A stretch of DNA of 64,000 nucleotides from Streptomyces californicus (lineage in GTDB: Bacteria > Actinomycetota > Actinomycetes > Streptomycetales > Streptomycetaceae), in NCBI RefSeq assembly GCF_000717645.1, contig NZ_JNZZ01000019.1:294509-358508 (forward strand), read 5' to 3'. The notes below the pieces were generated by a model. It worked only from the letters and a program-made list of their open reading frames with translations, did not search any database and was not told where the DNA came from. Shown here one piece after another: positions 34,388-42,358 of the stretch. The position numbers and the translations under genes were made by a program. The stretch's first letter is position 1. Every line of letters begins with the position of its first letter.

Positions 34388-35319
34388 GTCAGGTCCTCCT
34401 GGGACGGTTCGGTGGCGGCGGTGGCGGCCGTGGTGGCCGCCGGGGTACGGCGCCGGATCAGGGTCCGGGGGACGTCGGCGGGCCAGGCGTCCAGCGGGGC
34501 GAAGAGGTGCCGCAGACCGCCCGGGCCGTTGTCTCCGCGGGTGATGACGCACTCGGCGCCCCGGCGGGCGTGCGCGGCGAGCGCCTCGACCTTGCCCTCC
34601 ATGGCCCCGGTGGCGTCCCACGCGTCGTCCCAGAACAGCCGCCGTACGGCGGTCACGTCGTCGGGGTCGAGGTACGGGAGGACCGGGCTCTCCGGGTCCC
34701 GCGTCAGGTGGATACCCGCCACGTCGGTGAGGGCGACGACCCGGACGGGGCCGGGGGCCACCGCCGCGTCGAGGACCACACCGGGGACGTCGTCGCTGCT
34801 CAGGATGCGCAGGGCGCCGGCGGCGGTGACCACGCAGTCGCTGGAGAGGACCGGCAGCGCGCCCTCGGCGAGGAGCCGGGACACCACGCCGGTCTCGGTG
34901 ACGGCGGTGCCGTCGGGCAGCTCGTTGAGCATCGAGGTCGTCTGGAGCGGCACGGCCCGCACCCCGCGGGCGCGGAGCGCGGTGGTCCACGCCCAGCGCA
35001 TGTGGAAGGCCGGTTCGGTCAGGGCGACGGCCGCGTACGGGTCGTCCTGGGCTGCCTTGATGCGCAGCCCGACCGGGTGGCAGAGCGCGCCTCCGCCGGT
35101 GACCAGGACGATCCGGCCGGGGTGCGCCTTCAGCAGCTCGGCGACCTCGGAGGCGTACGCGCCGATCGCCTCGTGATCCGTCTGCCCGCTGTGCCGCTTG
35201 TCGGAGAGGAGGCTGCCGCCGACCTTGAGGACGAGCAGCCCCGGCTCCCCGCCCGGCGCGGGCGCCGGGCCCGGCACCGTCGCGGGGGCGGGGACGGTCG
35301 ACGTGACGGCCGCGTTCAC
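34384..35319 (-). CDS. Amino-acid-kinase-fold phosphokinase, FomA/isopentenyl phosphate kinase-like
   Basis: This 311-residue kinase has the fold's Lys-Gly-Gly start (LLVLKVGGSLLSDKRHSGQ; Lys about 32), a glycine-rich loop with His (VLVTGGGALCHPVG; His about 81), VLSSDCVV and VVALTDVAGIH, and a final WDATGAMEGKVEAL lysine block. The catalytic-His arrangement and DATGAMEGK match isopentenyl phosphate kinases and FomA, which phosphorylates the phosphonate of fosfomycin for self-protection. In a phosphonate cluster a role phosphorylating the phosphonate, as intermediate activation or self-resistance, is a strong inference. GTG at 35319 overlaps the nucleotidyltransferase stop; the ~20-residue Pro/Ala-rich leader is unusual. 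Confidence 0.82.
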   Translation of the reverse strand: MNAAVTSTVPAPATVPGPAPAPGGEPGLLVLKVGGSLLSDKRHSGQTDHEAIGAYASEVAELLKAHPGRIVLVTGGGALCHPVGLRIKAAQDDPYAAVALTEPAFHMRWAWTTALRARGVRAVPLQTTSMLNELPDGTAVTETGVVSRLLAEGALPVLSSDCVVTAAGALRILSSDDVPGVVLDAAVAPGPVRVVALTDVAGIHLTRDPESPVLPYLDPDDVTAVRRLFWDDAWDATGAMEGKVEALAAHARRGAECVITRGDNGPGGLRHLFAPLDAWPADVPRTLIRRRTPAATTAATAATEPSQEDLT

Positions 35320-36473
35320 TGGAGCGGGACGTTGGAGACGGTCCCGGCGGTGTGCCGGCGGGCGTTGAACAGCCGCTCCAGGAAGGGCTGTTCCCAACGG
35401 GAGCTCTGCCCGTCGAGGGAGCCGTACAGCTCCAGGTACGCGGTGTCCTCGGGGCGCAGCGCGTCCAGGACGCGCGTCGGTACGGCCTCCGGGTAGAGGA
35501 CCGAGGTGAAGTGCAGCGAGTAGTAGACGATCGCCTCGGCGCCGACGGCCTCGACCCGCTTCAGGAACCGCTGCCAGGCGTCCTCCCCGCACGCCTCGGC
35601 GACCAGGGCGAGGTCGAGGAACTTGCTCAGCTGCAGGTCCTGGCGGTCCTCGATGAAGTGGAGGCTGGTGGCCTCCTTGTGCAGGTGCGAGCAGAGGTCG
35701 AGGAGCCGGTCGTCCGGCGCGGGCTCGAAGGAGGGCGCGCCGCACAGCACGACGGGGACGGCCCGGTCGAGCAGCTCGCCGGCGCCCGCGCTGATCCCGG
35801 ACTTCTTCTGGAAGATGTCGTGGCAGATGTCCACGTTGAAGTCGGTGATGTCGGGGCGGCCGCCGGGCTTGCGGTACGGCAGCTGGTTGCTGAGGTTCAT
35901 CTTCCAGAACGCCTGCGTCTCGCGGCTGTACGGCTCGATCCGCTCGCCGTCCTCGGCGACCTTGCCCTGGATGTAGCCGAGCCGGAGCAGCACCTCGTGG
36001 GCGGCGCGGGCGTCCTCGCGGGCCAGCAGCACGTCGAGGTCGGCGATCCGGCGCAGCGCCGGATCGCGGTACTCGCCCTCGCCGAGGGAGAAGCCCTTGC
36101 GGACGGCGAAGCGCAGCCCGGCGGCGGAGAGCTCGGCGAAGACCCGGCCGAACTCGTCGGACAGGCCCTGGTTGCGGGCCCGGTTGGCGAGGTAGGCGCC
36201 GGTGAACACCCACGGGTACGGGAAGCCGGGCTGTTCGCCGGCCTTGCGGTCCAGGCGGTGCCGGTCGACGTGGCGGCCGATGAGCGGCAGCAGCTTGTGC
36301 CAGGCGGCGGCCTCGAGGAACGCGCCCCAGTCCAGCTCGGGGCGGCTCGCGAGGTCGCGGATCCGGGCGATGTCGTCGGCGCCGAGACGCAGCCTGGCCA
36401 TCCTCAGCAGCAGCCGGGAGTGGACCGGCAGGTCCTCGGCGGTCAGTTCGCGGGCGTCGGTCTTGTCTGCCAT
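35316..36473 (-). CDS. Nucleotidyltransferase family protein (NTP_transf_5-like)
   Basis: This 385-residue protein has a MNT/Pol-beta-type nucleotidyltransferase core: RFAVRKGFSLGEGEYRDPALRRIADLDVLL (residues ~145-175) carries a G-x-S-like element and a D-x-D pair (ADLDVLL), with a third candidate acidic site in DFNVDICHDIF. It resembles the uncharacterised nucleotidyltransferases often found with lasso-peptide and other RiPP genes. ATG at 36473 follows the A-domain stop by one base. It could adenylylate or cytidylylate the phosphonate; CMP-activation is known in other phosphonate pathways, though by a different enzyme family. Confidence 0.75.
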   Translation of the reverse strand: MADKTDARELTAEDLPVHSRLLLRMARLRLGADDIARIRDLASRPELDWGAFLEAAAWHKLLPLIGRHVDRHRLDRKAGEQPGFPYPWVFTGAYLANRARNQGLSDEFGRVFAELSAAGLRFAVRKGFSLGEGEYRDPALRRIADLDVLLAREDARAAHEVLLRLGYIQGKVAEDGERIEPYSRETQAFWKMNLSNQLPYRKPGGRPDITDFNVDICHDIFQKKSGISAGAGELLDRAVPVVLCGAPSFEPAPDDRLLDLCSHLHKEATSLHFIEDRQDLQLSKFLDLALVAEACGEDAWQRFLKRVEAVGAEAIVYYSLHFTSVLYPEAVPTRVLDALRPEDTAYLELYGSLDGQSSRWEQPFLERLFNARRHTAGTVSNVPLQ

Positions 36474-36474
36474 G

Positions 36475-38211
36475 TCACACCTCTGCGGGGGACGTGCCGT
36501 CCTGCGTGAGCTGCCGCAGCGCACGGTGGTCGGTCTTGCCGTTGGGGGTCAGGGGGAGCGCGTCCAGCTCGGTGAGCCGGCGCGGCACCATCGCCTCGGG
36601 GAGCGAGGCCGCCAGGTGCGCGCGGAGCTCCTCGGGCGTCACGGGTCCGCGGACCGTGTAGTGGGCGGCGAGCACGGGGTGTCCGTCGACGACGGGCACG
36701 GTGACGGCCCCGCGGTCGACGGCCGGGTGGCGCAGCAGGACGGCCTCGATCTCGTCGAGCTCCATGCGCACCCCCGCGACCTTGACCTGGCGGTCGACGC
36801 GGCCCAGGTAGAGCACGACGCCGTCCTCGAAGCGGGCGAGGTCGCCGGTCCGGTAGAGCCGGCCGGTGGGGGAGCCCGGGTCGACGGTGTCGGTGAAGAA
36901 CGCGCGGGGGTTGTTCTCGGGGTCGTTGACGTACCCGAGGCCGACGACGACACCGCCGACGAAGAGGTCGCCGGCCTCGCCGGGCTCGGCGGCCCGCCAC
37001 GGGCCCTCGTCCTCGTCGCGTACGAGCAGGTAGAGCCGGGCGTTGTCGACGGGCCCGCCGACGGGGAGCCGGGGCCTGGTGGTGTCGGCGGCGGTCACCT
37101 CGTGGTGGGTGACGTCGTCGGAGCACTCGGTCGGCCCGTACGCGTTCAGGAGGCGTGCGTGCGGCAGCGCCGCGAGGGCGCGGGCGGCGAGCTCGGGGCG
37201 GAGCTCCTCGCCGGTGGAGATCAGCCAGCGCAGTGCGGGCAGTACCGGGGCGCGGCGCTCCGCCTCCCCGACGAGCCAGCCGACGACGGTGGGAACGAGC
37301 TCGACCACGGTGACACCCGTGCGCTCCAGGACCGTCCGCACGCGGCGCGGGAAGGCGAGGTCCTCCTGCCGGACGACGACGACGGCTCCGCCGACGAGCA
37401 GCGGGGTGAGCATCTGCCAGATCGAGATGTCGAAGACCAGCGGCGCGGTGAACGCGAGCCGGTCGCCGGCGGAGAACTCCAGGTCGGAGACCTTCGCCCA
37501 CAGGTGGTTGACCATGCCCCGGTGCTCGACGGCCGCGCCCTTCGGGCGGCCGGTGGTGCCGGAGGTGAAGATGCAGTAGCGGGGCTCGCGGGACTGGTCG
37601 CGGCCGTCGGAGCCGTACGGGTCGGCGTCGGGGCTGTCCGTTCCGTGTGCGTCCGGGCCGGGCGCGCCGACGACGGTGACGCCGAGTCCTGCGGCCGCCT
37701 TGACGGCGGTCTCGCCGCCGGGGCCGCCGTTCGGGGTGCCGTCCGGGGCCGCGGAGTAGTCGAGCAGGTGGCTTGCCGCGGCGCGTTCGAGGACCTCGGT
37801 GACCCGCTGCGCCGGCCAGTCGGTGGCGAGGGGGAGGTAGACGGCGCCGAGCCCTTCGAGGGCGAGGAACGCGGCGATCGTGTCCGCCGAGCGCTCGCCG
37901 ACGGCCGCGACGACGCTGCCGGCGCCGCAGCCGGCCGCGACGAGGGCGGTACGGACGCGGGCGGCGCGGGCGAGCAGCCCCGGGTAGGTCAGGGTGGTGT
38001 CGCCGTCGATGACGGCGGGCGCGTCCGGGGTCGCGGCGGCGAACCGCGTGACGTGGTGGAGGACGCCGGTGCAGGTGTCGAACTCCGCGGACCGGCCCAG
38101 GGAGAGCGCCGTGGCGCGGGCCGCCGCGCCGTCCGCGAGCGGCAGCGGGGCGAACGCGGTGGCGGCGGCGAACACGGAGCCGGACGTGGACGCGGGGGAG
38201 GACGCGGTCAC
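36475..38211 (-). CDS. Stand-alone NRPS adenylation domain
   Basis: This 578-residue AMP-forming amino-acid-activating enzyme shows core motifs in order: A3 YCIFTSGTTGRPKGAAVEH, A4 FDISIWQ, A5 NAYGPTECSD, A7 GRLYRTGDLARF, A8 GRVDRQVKVAGVRMELDEIE and A10 PNGKTDHRAL, with the catalytic Lys at about residue 559. No carrier or condensation domain is attached, so it must work with the free carrier protein at 28606. GTG at 38211 overlaps the sbnB stop. Its position beside sbnA/sbnB suggests diaminopropionate as a candidate substrate, but specificity cannot be read with confidence. An apparent 1211-residue frame joining it to sbnA is an artefact of missing stops. Confidence 0.88.
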   Translation of the reverse strand: MTASSPASTSGSVFAAATAFAPLPLADGAAARATALSLGRSAEFDTCTGVLHHVTRFAAATPDAPAVIDGDTTLTYPGLLARAARVRTALVAAGCGAGSVVAAVGERSADTIAAFLALEGLGAVYLPLATDWPAQRVTEVLERAAASHLLDYSAAPDGTPNGGPGGETAVKAAAGLGVTVVGAPGPDAHGTDSPDADPYGSDGRDQSREPRYCIFTSGTTGRPKGAAVEHRGMVNHLWAKVSDLEFSAGDRLAFTAPLVFDISIWQMLTPLLVGGAVVVVRQEDLAFPRRVRTVLERTGVTVVELVPTVVGWLVGEAERRAPVLPALRWLISTGEELRPELAARALAALPHARLLNAYGPTECSDDVTHHEVTAADTTRPRLPVGGPVDNARLYLLVRDEDEGPWRAAEPGEAGDLFVGGVVVGLGYVNDPENNPRAFFTDTVDPGSPTGRLYRTGDLARFEDGVVLYLGRVDRQVKVAGVRMELDEIEAVLLRHPAVDRGAVTVPVVDGHPVLAAHYTVRGPVTPEELRAHLAASLPEAMVPRRLTELDALPLTPNGKTDHRALRQLTQDGTSPAEV

Positions 38212-39224
38212 GAGGCACCCGCGCTCTGGTGGCGGTCCAGCTCGTGGAAGAAGCCGCCGATCGGCACGGCCTCGCCGGCGGCGACGGCCCTGCGGTGGAC
38301 GTGCGCGCCGACCGCGAGGTCGAGGATGCCGAGCCCGAACGGGGAGAAGACCACGGTCCGGTCGGCGGGGACGGTGACGTCGCCGGTGAGCACGTCGTAG
38401 AAGGTGCCGTCGAGGAACTCCCGACCGCCGGTGAGCTGTTCGGCCAGGTGCACCGAGGTGTCGGCCTTCAGGACGTGCTCCACGTCGTCGACGATGTTGA
38501 CGCTGTCGAGGATCACGTCGGTGCCCAGGTCGCGCAGCGAGACGTGCAGGACCACCGGGTGGTGGGAGAACCAGTCCGGGTCGGTCACGTGGGGCGTTCC
38601 CGCGGTGGTGGCGAAGACGACCAGGTCGCAGGAGCGGACGAGCTCCTCGGCGGAGTCGTGGATCACGACCGGCCGGCCGGTGGGTTCGAGGACCTGCTTG
38701 CCGAACGAGGAGGCGTACTCCTCGCTCAGGTCGAAGACGTGGTACTCGTCGACGTCCCAGGCGAGTTCGGTCAGGTAGTCCTGGATGAAGCGGGCGATCA
38801 GTCCCGTACCGAAGAAGCCGATCCGGCGCGGGGTGGTGCCGCGCTGGGCGGCGATCCGGCGGGCCGCGGCGGTGGCCGACGCGGCGGTGCGCGCCGCGCT
38901 GATGATGGACCCCTCCAGGCAGGCGTACGGGTAGCCGGTGACCGGGTCGTTGAGCAGCAGTACGGCGGAGGCGCGCGGGACGCCCCGCTCCAGGTTGGTG
39001 GGGAAGCTGGAGATCCACTTGATCCCGTCCACACCGCCGGTGCCCTCGGTGTCGTCCGTACCGCCGACCGAGGCCGGCAGGGCGATGATCCGGGCGGTGG
39101 GCCGGTCGGGGAAGCGCAGGAAGTACGAGGGAGGGTTGACCGTGCCGCCCTCGCCGTGGCGGCGGTAGGCGGCCTCCACCAGGTCGATGACCTCGGCCCG
39201 GTTCCCTTCGAGGCTTCTGTGCAC
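38208..39224 (-). CDS. sbnB: SbnB-like NAD-dependent dehydrogenase (ornithine cyclodeaminase fold) for diaminopropionate
   Basis: This enzyme of the OCD/mu-crystallin fold is like SbnB, which oxidatively splits ACEGA to L-2,3-diaminopropionate and 2-oxoglutarate. Motifs are VNPPSYFLRFPDRPTARIIALPASVGG, GIKWISSFPTNLERGVPRASAVLLLND, the Rossmann start RRIGFFGTGLIARFIQDYL and CDLVVFATTAGTPHV. The N-terminus is uncertain: coding similarity extends upstream to IPGAAVHRSLEGNR, but no canonical start precedes it and the region lies in a suspicious 98-base repeat. The nearest in-frame start, GTG at 39224, gives 338 residues, the normal length. It ends overlapping the A-domain gene. Confidence 0.82.
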   Translation of the reverse strand: MHRSLEGNRAEVIDLVEAAYRRHGEGGTVNPPSYFLRFPDRPTARIIALPASVGGTDDTEGTGGVDGIKWISSFPTNLERGVPRASAVLLLNDPVTGYPYACLEGSIISAARTAASATAAARRIAAQRGTTPRRIGFFGTGLIARFIQDYLTELAWDVDEYHVFDLSEEYASSFGKQVLEPTGRPVVIHDSAEELVRSCDLVVFATTAGTPHVTDPDWFSHHPVVLHVSLRDLGTDVILDSVNIVDDVEHVLKADTSVHLAEQLTGGREFLDGTFYDVLTGDVTVPADRTVVFSPFGLGILDLAVGAHVHRRAVAAGEAVPIGGFFHELDRHQSAGAS

Positions 39225-39687
39225 CGCCGCACCGGGTATCTTCCTGTTCCTTGTCGAGGTCGCCGTAGATGCTCCGCACCCAGGCGTCGTCGTAAACCGT
39301 TTCGATGTAGCGGTCGCCCATGTCGGCGGAGATGGCCACCGAGGTGAGGGCGCCGGCCGGGTCGTGCCGCTCCAGCCAGCGGGCGGCGCCGCTGACGACG
39401 GTTCCGGTGGAGCCGCCCATGAGGAACCCGTGCCGGGCGAGGCGACGGCACATCCGTACGCTGTCGCGCTCGTGGACCCGGACGATCTCGTCCATCGGGG
39501 TCGCCTCGACCAGCGGCATCGGCTCCCCCCCCCCGGGCCCCCCCCGGCGCCGGGCGCCCGCGGGGGCCCCGGCGCCGGGCCCGCCCCCCCGTGCCGCCCT
39601 CGCCGTGGCGGCGGTAGGCGGCCTCCACCAGGTCGATGACCTCGGCCCGGTTCCCTTCGAGGCTTCTGTGCACCGCCGCACCGGGTA
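39141..39687. repeat. Exact 98-bp direct repeat flanking a pure-G/C filler: probable assembly artefact
   Basis: Bases 39141-39238 and 39590-39687 are identical over all 98 positions. Just before the second copy, 39525-39590 contains only G and C, with long homopolymers. The repeat holds the sbnB N-terminal coding region; its second copy sits in the middle of sbnA, where it makes no sense. A misjoined gap fill is the simplest explanation; a true duplication with slippage is less likely. Confidence 0.85.
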
Positions 39688-40110
39688 CACGTAGCCGGAG
39701 TTGCGGGAGCACAGCTCGCGGACGAGGGTCTTGCGGGCGGTGAGGTAACCGCCGTCCGCGTCGGGCCGGTCGGCGACGACGACATCGCTGCCGAAGGCCC
39801 GCATGAGCTTGACGGTGGCGGGGTTGCACTTGGGGTCGGTGACACAGACGAACCGGAGGGAGCGGGCCGCCGCCACCACGCTGAGCGCCACTCCGAGGTT
39901 CCCCGAGGAGGACTCGACCATGGTGGAGTGCTCGTCGATCAGGCCGAGCCGGAGTGCCGACGCGACCATGGAGGTGGCGGCCCTGAGCTTCACGGAGCCG
40001 GCGAAGTTGAAACCTTCGCACTTGAGGTGCAACGGGATGCGGAGCGTGTGCCCGAGGTCGACGTAGACGTCGCTGTCGAACAGTTCGTCCGCTGTGGAGA
40101 TGATGGCCAA
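39240..40110 (-). pseudogene. sbnA: SbnA-like 2,3-diaminopropionate synthase, interrupted in the assembly
   Basis: The PLP enzyme SbnA makes ACEGA from O-phosphoserine and glutamate. The N-terminal part (40110-39688, TTG start) is intact, with VYVDLGHTLRIPLHLKCEGFNFAGSVKLRAA (PLP Lys about 41) and the SSSGNLGVAL phosphate-binding loop. The C-terminal part (about 39520-39240) has MDEIVRVHERDSVRMCRRLARHGFLMGGSTGTVVSGAARWL. Between them some 90-100 residues, including the NQYxNP-type and glycine-rich segments, are missing and replaced by the G/C filler and the second 98-base repeat. No stop is found at the expected 3' end. It is probably intact in the organism, since its partner sbnB is otherwise normal. 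Confidence 0.8.
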
Positions 40111-40158
40111 GAGTCGTTTCCGCTTCTTTCGTCCCGCCCCCTACGGTCCGTCCGGCGC

Positions 40159-41019
40159 TCAGACGTCCAGCTTCTGCCAGGCCTCCAGACCCTGGAGCGC
40201 GAAGATGTCCTGCACGGAGGCGATGGAGTTCTCGACCGCCGTGGAGTCGCCGGTTTCGTAGACGGAGCGGTAGGTCTCGCGCAGCGCGCTGACGGTGGCG
40301 CGCAGCCCCTGGTTGGCGTAGATGACGACGGAGACACCGGCCTGCTTGATCTCGTCGATGTGCCAGTCCGGATAGGTCGTCGGGACGATGACCACCGGAA
40401 CGCGGTTGTCCCAGCCCTCGAGGAAGCCGACGACCTGGTCACGGGTCTTCACCTTGGAGTGGACGAGGACCGCGTCGGCGCCGGCGTCGGCGTAGGCGCG
40501 GGCCCGCTCGAGGGCCGCGTCGACGTCGAGCCCGCTGATGAGGGCCTCGGTGCGGGCGATGACGAACATGTCCTGGGTGGCCTGGGCCGCCTTGGCGGTG
40601 CGGATCTTGTCGGCGAACTCCTTGGTGCCGAGAAGGGTCTGGCCACCCGCGGCGAAGCTGTTCATCTTCGGGAACAGTTTGTCCTCGATGCAGATCGCCG
40701 TGATGCCGGCCGCCTCGAACTCGTGGACCATGTGGGCCACGTTGAGGTTGCCGCCGTAGCCGGTGTCGCAGTCGGCGACGACCGGGATCCGCAGCGCCTT
40801 CTGGATGTTGGCGGCCGCCTCGAGGTACTCGGTCATGCTCAGGATGCTCGCGTCGGGCAGAGCCCGCGACGCCGAGACCTCGAGGCTGGACGACCAGACG
40901 GCCTGGAACCCGGCCTCCTCGGCGAGGAGCCCGCCGAGGGCGTGGTTGGCGCCCGCCACACGAACTATCTCGTTGTCGGCCAGCACAGAGCGAAATGAAG
41001 GATGGATGGACCGCTGCAC
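40159..41019 (-). CDS. pepM: Phosphoenolpyruvate phosphomutase (PEP mutase)
   Basis: This is the key C-P bond-forming enzyme, rearranging PEP to phosphonopyruvate. The 286-residue TIM-barrel protein shows the PEP mutase hallmark EDK-x5-NS as IEDKLFPKMNSF (residues ~111-122), the metal-site Asp pair in VADCDTGYGG (83/85), the substrate region GFQAVWSSSLEVSASRALPD and IARTEALISGL. The EDK-x5-NS motif separates it from isocitrate lyase relatives. GTG at 41019 is chosen because AGGAG lies 8 bases upstream; the frame stays open further, but those codons are leader. It is the first gene of the leftward arm and divergent from the TauD-like gene across a 267-base regulatory region. Confidence 0.95.
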   Translation of the reverse strand: MQRSIHPSFRSVLADNEIVRVAGANHALGGLLAEEAGFQAVWSSSLEVSASRALPDASILSMTEYLEAAANIQKALRIPVVADCDTGYGGNLNVAHMVHEFEAAGITAICIEDKLFPKMNSFAAGGQTLLGTKEFADKIRTAKAAQATQDMFVIARTEALISGLDVDAALERARAYADAGADAVLVHSKVKTRDQVVGFLEGWDNRVPVVIVPTTYPDWHIDEIKQAGVSVVIYANQGLRATVSALRETYRSVYETGDSTAVENSIASVQDIFALQGLEAWQKLDV

Positions 41020-41076
41020 GCCTGAGACTCCTGAATCGTTCGATGTGGTTGATCGAATCGCTCTACGCCGTTGTAG

Positions 41077-41244
41077 GCAATGCTTGAGCAATGTCTGGGC
41101 AAGGACTTGCCTCTTGCAGTTCCCTGCCTTCTGGCTGGCTCCCGGGGTGAACGCCAAGCAGCACGAGAGTGAAGGTAGAGCGGAGATGCCAAAGGTGTCA
41201 ACGGTCTTGTCAATGACTTGCCAACATGCTGCAATGCTTGCCAG
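41077..41244. promoter_or_regulatory. Divergent promoter region of the phosphonate cluster with TTGCC repeats
   Basis: CTTGTCAATGACTTGCCAAC (41206-41225) closely matches TTTTGTCAAGCCTTGCCAAG upstream of the small peptide gene (52481-52500). TTGTCA (41207-41212), a 17-base spacer and TGCAAT (41230-41235) could be the tauD promoter. GCAATGCTTG occurs twice (41077-41086 and 41231-41240). The shared motif suggests common control by the XRE-TPR regulator at 52858, an inference from position and similarity only. Confidence 0.5.
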
Positions 41245-41286
41245 ACCCGTCGAGGGTCATCGGACCGCAGAGAGGAACAGCAGAGA

Positions 41287-42258
41287 ATGAGCACCACGCT
41301 CGCGCCCACTCACCCCCGCACCCTCGAGGTCCCGGCCGAGACGTTCCACGCCTTCTCCGAGCCGGCGCAGCGCGAGGTCGCCGCGTACGTCACCGAGCTG
41401 GCCCGGCGGTTCCCCGAGGGCCGGATCGACGCGATCGAGGTCGACCTCGACGCCGTACCGCTCTTCGCGGCGGAGGTCGACGCGAGCCGCCATGTCATCG
41501 ACGACACCGCCCACTTCATCGTGTACGACCGCGTCGGCGGCGTGGACAGCCTCCGCGGGCAGGCCCTGTACGCCTGGCTGCTCGGCACCGCCCTCGGCCG
41601 GCCCATGATCCAGAACACCGACGGCTGGCGGCTCATCGAGGTCTACGACCGCGGCATCCGCAAGACCATCGAGGACGGGGCCCGCTACCACCAGACCAAG
41701 CAGGGCTCGTACATGCACAACGACGCCGTCAACGACGTCGACCCCATCGACTACCTGCTGCTCTCCTGCGGCCAGTCCGCCTACATCGGCGGCGAGTCCA
41801 TCCTCGTCGACGCCAAGCCCGTCCACGACGTCCTGGAGCGGCACCCCGACGTCCTCGCCGTCCTCACCCAGGACTTCTGGTTCGAGAAGCGCGGCATGGC
41901 GCTGTCGCGGGAGACCGGCTTCTTCCGCTCGCCGATCATCCGCTACACCCCCGAGGGCGAGCCCCTCGTCCGCTACTTCCGCACCTACATCGAGGTCGCC
42001 CACGAGAAGGTCGGCGAGCCCATCACCGAGGAGCAGCGCGCCGCGCTCGACTTCTTCGACGCCGTCCTCGACCAGTCCTCGGTGCAGTACCGCGTCCGGC
42101 TGGAGCAGGGGCAGACCCTGGTCTCCGCCGACGACCGCTTCCTCCACACCCGTACCGCGTTCTACGACCGCTTCGCGCCCCGCGAGATCGACATGAACGA
42201 CGACAGGACCGAGGACGTCAACCGCTACATGTTCCGGATGTGGTCCACCAAGGCCTGA
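41287..42258 (+). CDS. TauD/TfdA-like Fe(II)/2-oxoglutarate-dependent oxygenase
   Basis: This 323-residue non-haem iron oxygenase has the facial triad as H-x-D in GSYMHNDAVND (His 144, Asp 146) and a distal His in DRFLHTRTAFYDRF (His 287, with Arg 289 for 2-oxoglutarate). A cap-like segment (GQSAYIGGESILVDAKPVHDVL) and EVAHEKVGEPIT complete the fold. Members hydroxylate or desaturate small molecules; in phosphonate pathways related enzymes hydroxylate carbon next to the C-P bond. ATG at 41287 begins a typical leader. It is the first gene of the rightward arm, divergent from pepM, so it probably acts on the early phosphonate or an amino-acid partner. Confidence 0.88.
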   Translation: MSTTLAPTHPRTLEVPAETFHAFSEPAQREVAAYVTELARRFPEGRIDAIEVDLDAVPLFAAEVDASRHVIDDTAHFIVYDRVGGVDSLRGQALYAWLLGTALGRPMIQNTDGWRLIEVYDRGIRKTIEDGARYHQTKQGSYMHNDAVNDVDPIDYLLLSCGQSAYIGGESILVDAKPVHDVLERHPDVLAVLTQDFWFEKRGMALSRETGFFRSPIIRYTPEGEPLVRYFRTYIEVAHEKVGEPITEEQRAALDFFDAVLDQSSVQYRVRLEQGQTLVSADDRFLHTRTAFYDRFAPREIDMNDDRTEDVNRYMFRMWSTKA

Positions 42259-42358
42259 CGGCAGGCCCTCCCGCTCGTCTCTTCCGCTCGCCCCTCCTGC
42301 CCGCTCGCTCCATCGCCGAGCCGCGCCCGAACGTCCTGATATGCCAAGGAGACCAACG

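Noticed and set aside
36475..40110. Apparent 1211-residue fusion of SbnA and an adenylation domain
   Set aside because: The middle of the frame is out-of-frame sbnB sequence, and the join runs through the 98-bp repeat and G/C filler. The A domain has its own GTG start overlapping the sbnB stop.
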